From an uncultured Acidimicrobiales bacterium (GTDB lineage Bacteria > Actinomycetota > Acidimicrobiia > Acidimicrobiales > SZUA-35): DNA of 12,676 bases. The notes below the pieces were generated by a model. That model was not told the origin of the DNA, did not search any database, and was given only the letters and a program-made list of their open reading frames with translations. A program made the position numbers and the translations under genes. Of the stretch, positions 12,380 to 12,676 are shown one piece after another; the stretch's first letter is position 1; each line of letters starts with the position of its first letter. Location: contig CALLIQ010000568.1 in NCBI GenBank assembly GCA_938008925.1, positions 1 to 12,676 on the forward strand. The letters are read 5' to 3'.

Positions 12380-12676
12380 TCAGTCGGTGGTGAGCGGCGC
12401 GAGCACGTCGGCGAGCCAGGCGCCGAGACGGGCGGACTCGGTGGCGTTCAGGGCGCCGTCTTCGAGCGCCTCGTAGGCCTTGGCTAGACTGAACGGCTCA
12501 CCGTGCAGGTCGAGCATCATGTGGGTGAAGATCGAGGTCATCACGCCGATGCCCACCATGCCACCCTTGCTGCCCGGAGTGGCGCAGAGCAGGCCGATCG
12601 GCTTGCCGGCGAAGACGGTCATCTCCGCCCGGGTTGCCCAGTCGATCGAGTTCTTGAGCAGGCCGCTCGGCCCGCC
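12380..12676 (-). CDS. NADPH-dependent FMN reductase-like protein (partial, N-terminus beyond the window)
   Basis: Only the C-terminal 98 residues are present; the frame stays open to the right edge. The first visible residues, GGPSGLLKNSIDWATR, match the conserved PxxLKNxIDWxxR segment of flavodoxin-fold NAD(P)H:FMN/quinone reductases (SsuE/azoreductase-like). They are followed by KPIGLLCATPGSKGG, the usual next strand and loop. These enzymes bind FMN and pass electrons from NAD(P)H to flavin or quinones. The gene converges on the hydrolase gene with a 43-bp gap. An internal ATG at 12622 is not the true start, because the conserved motif lies upstream of it. Confidence 0.85.
   Translation of the reverse strand, partial: GGPSGLLKNSIDWATRAEMTVFAGKPIGLLCATPGSKGGMVGIGVMTSIFTHMMLDLHGEPFSLAKAYEALEDGALNATESARLGAWLADVLAPLTTD

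Overview
The window is G+C-rich, with codons ending mostly in G or C and proteins rich in D, E, A and V. The gene set includes a DUF2510 protein, a DUF4214-tailed secreted protease, a TAP-type lipoprotein hydrolase and PolX. Together these suggest an actinobacterium, most likely of the class Acidimicrobiia (Ilumatobacter-like). That placement is inferred from gene content and style, not from a phylogenetic marker. The region reads as chromosomal, with no transposase, integrase, phage gene, CRISPR array, tRNA or rRNA.

Layout: (1) 52-693 (+) is a Crp/Fnr-type regulator. (2) Facing it, with abutting stop codons, is a minus-strand pair: a membrane-anchored coiled-coil protein (2782-1859), then 13 nt later a two-HKD phospholipase D/cardiolipin-synthase-like enzyme (1845-694). 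(3) Diverging from that pair is an 82-aa basic protein (2861-3109), followed by a complete family X DNA polymerase with a PHP exonuclease domain, PolX (about 3183-4919). (4) A short intergenic stretch holds a perfect 24-bp tandem duplication. It leads to a 99-aa protein of unknown function (5036-5335) that ends in a strong hairpin. (5) Next come a DUF2510 single-pass membrane protein with a long Pro/Ala/Ser linker and coiled coil (5431-6942) and a secreted zinc metalloprotease with a duplicated DUF4214 tail (6994-8736). (6) On the minus strand is a PhoD-like metallophosphatase (10507-8747), divergent from an alpha/beta-hydrolase lipoprotein (10597-12336). (7) The right edge cuts a minus-strand flavin reductase/flavodoxin-fold protein (12676-12380).

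The clearest non-coding pattern is at gene starts. Five start codons lie 7-8 nt downstream of a TANNNT -10 element, and a sixth lies 6 nt after GATACT, with little sign of Shine-Dalgarno sequences. This implies mostly leaderless mRNAs and helps choose starts. Several genes concern the cell envelope: lipid enzyme, membrane coiled coils, secreted protease, lipoprotein hydrolase. They do not form one obvious pathway. I see no clear new defence or biosynthetic system. The most interesting candidates are the degenerate GHKL-like C-terminus of the membrane coiled-coil protein paired with the PLD enzyme, the DUF2510/metalloprotease pair, and the 24-bp tandem repeat after polX.
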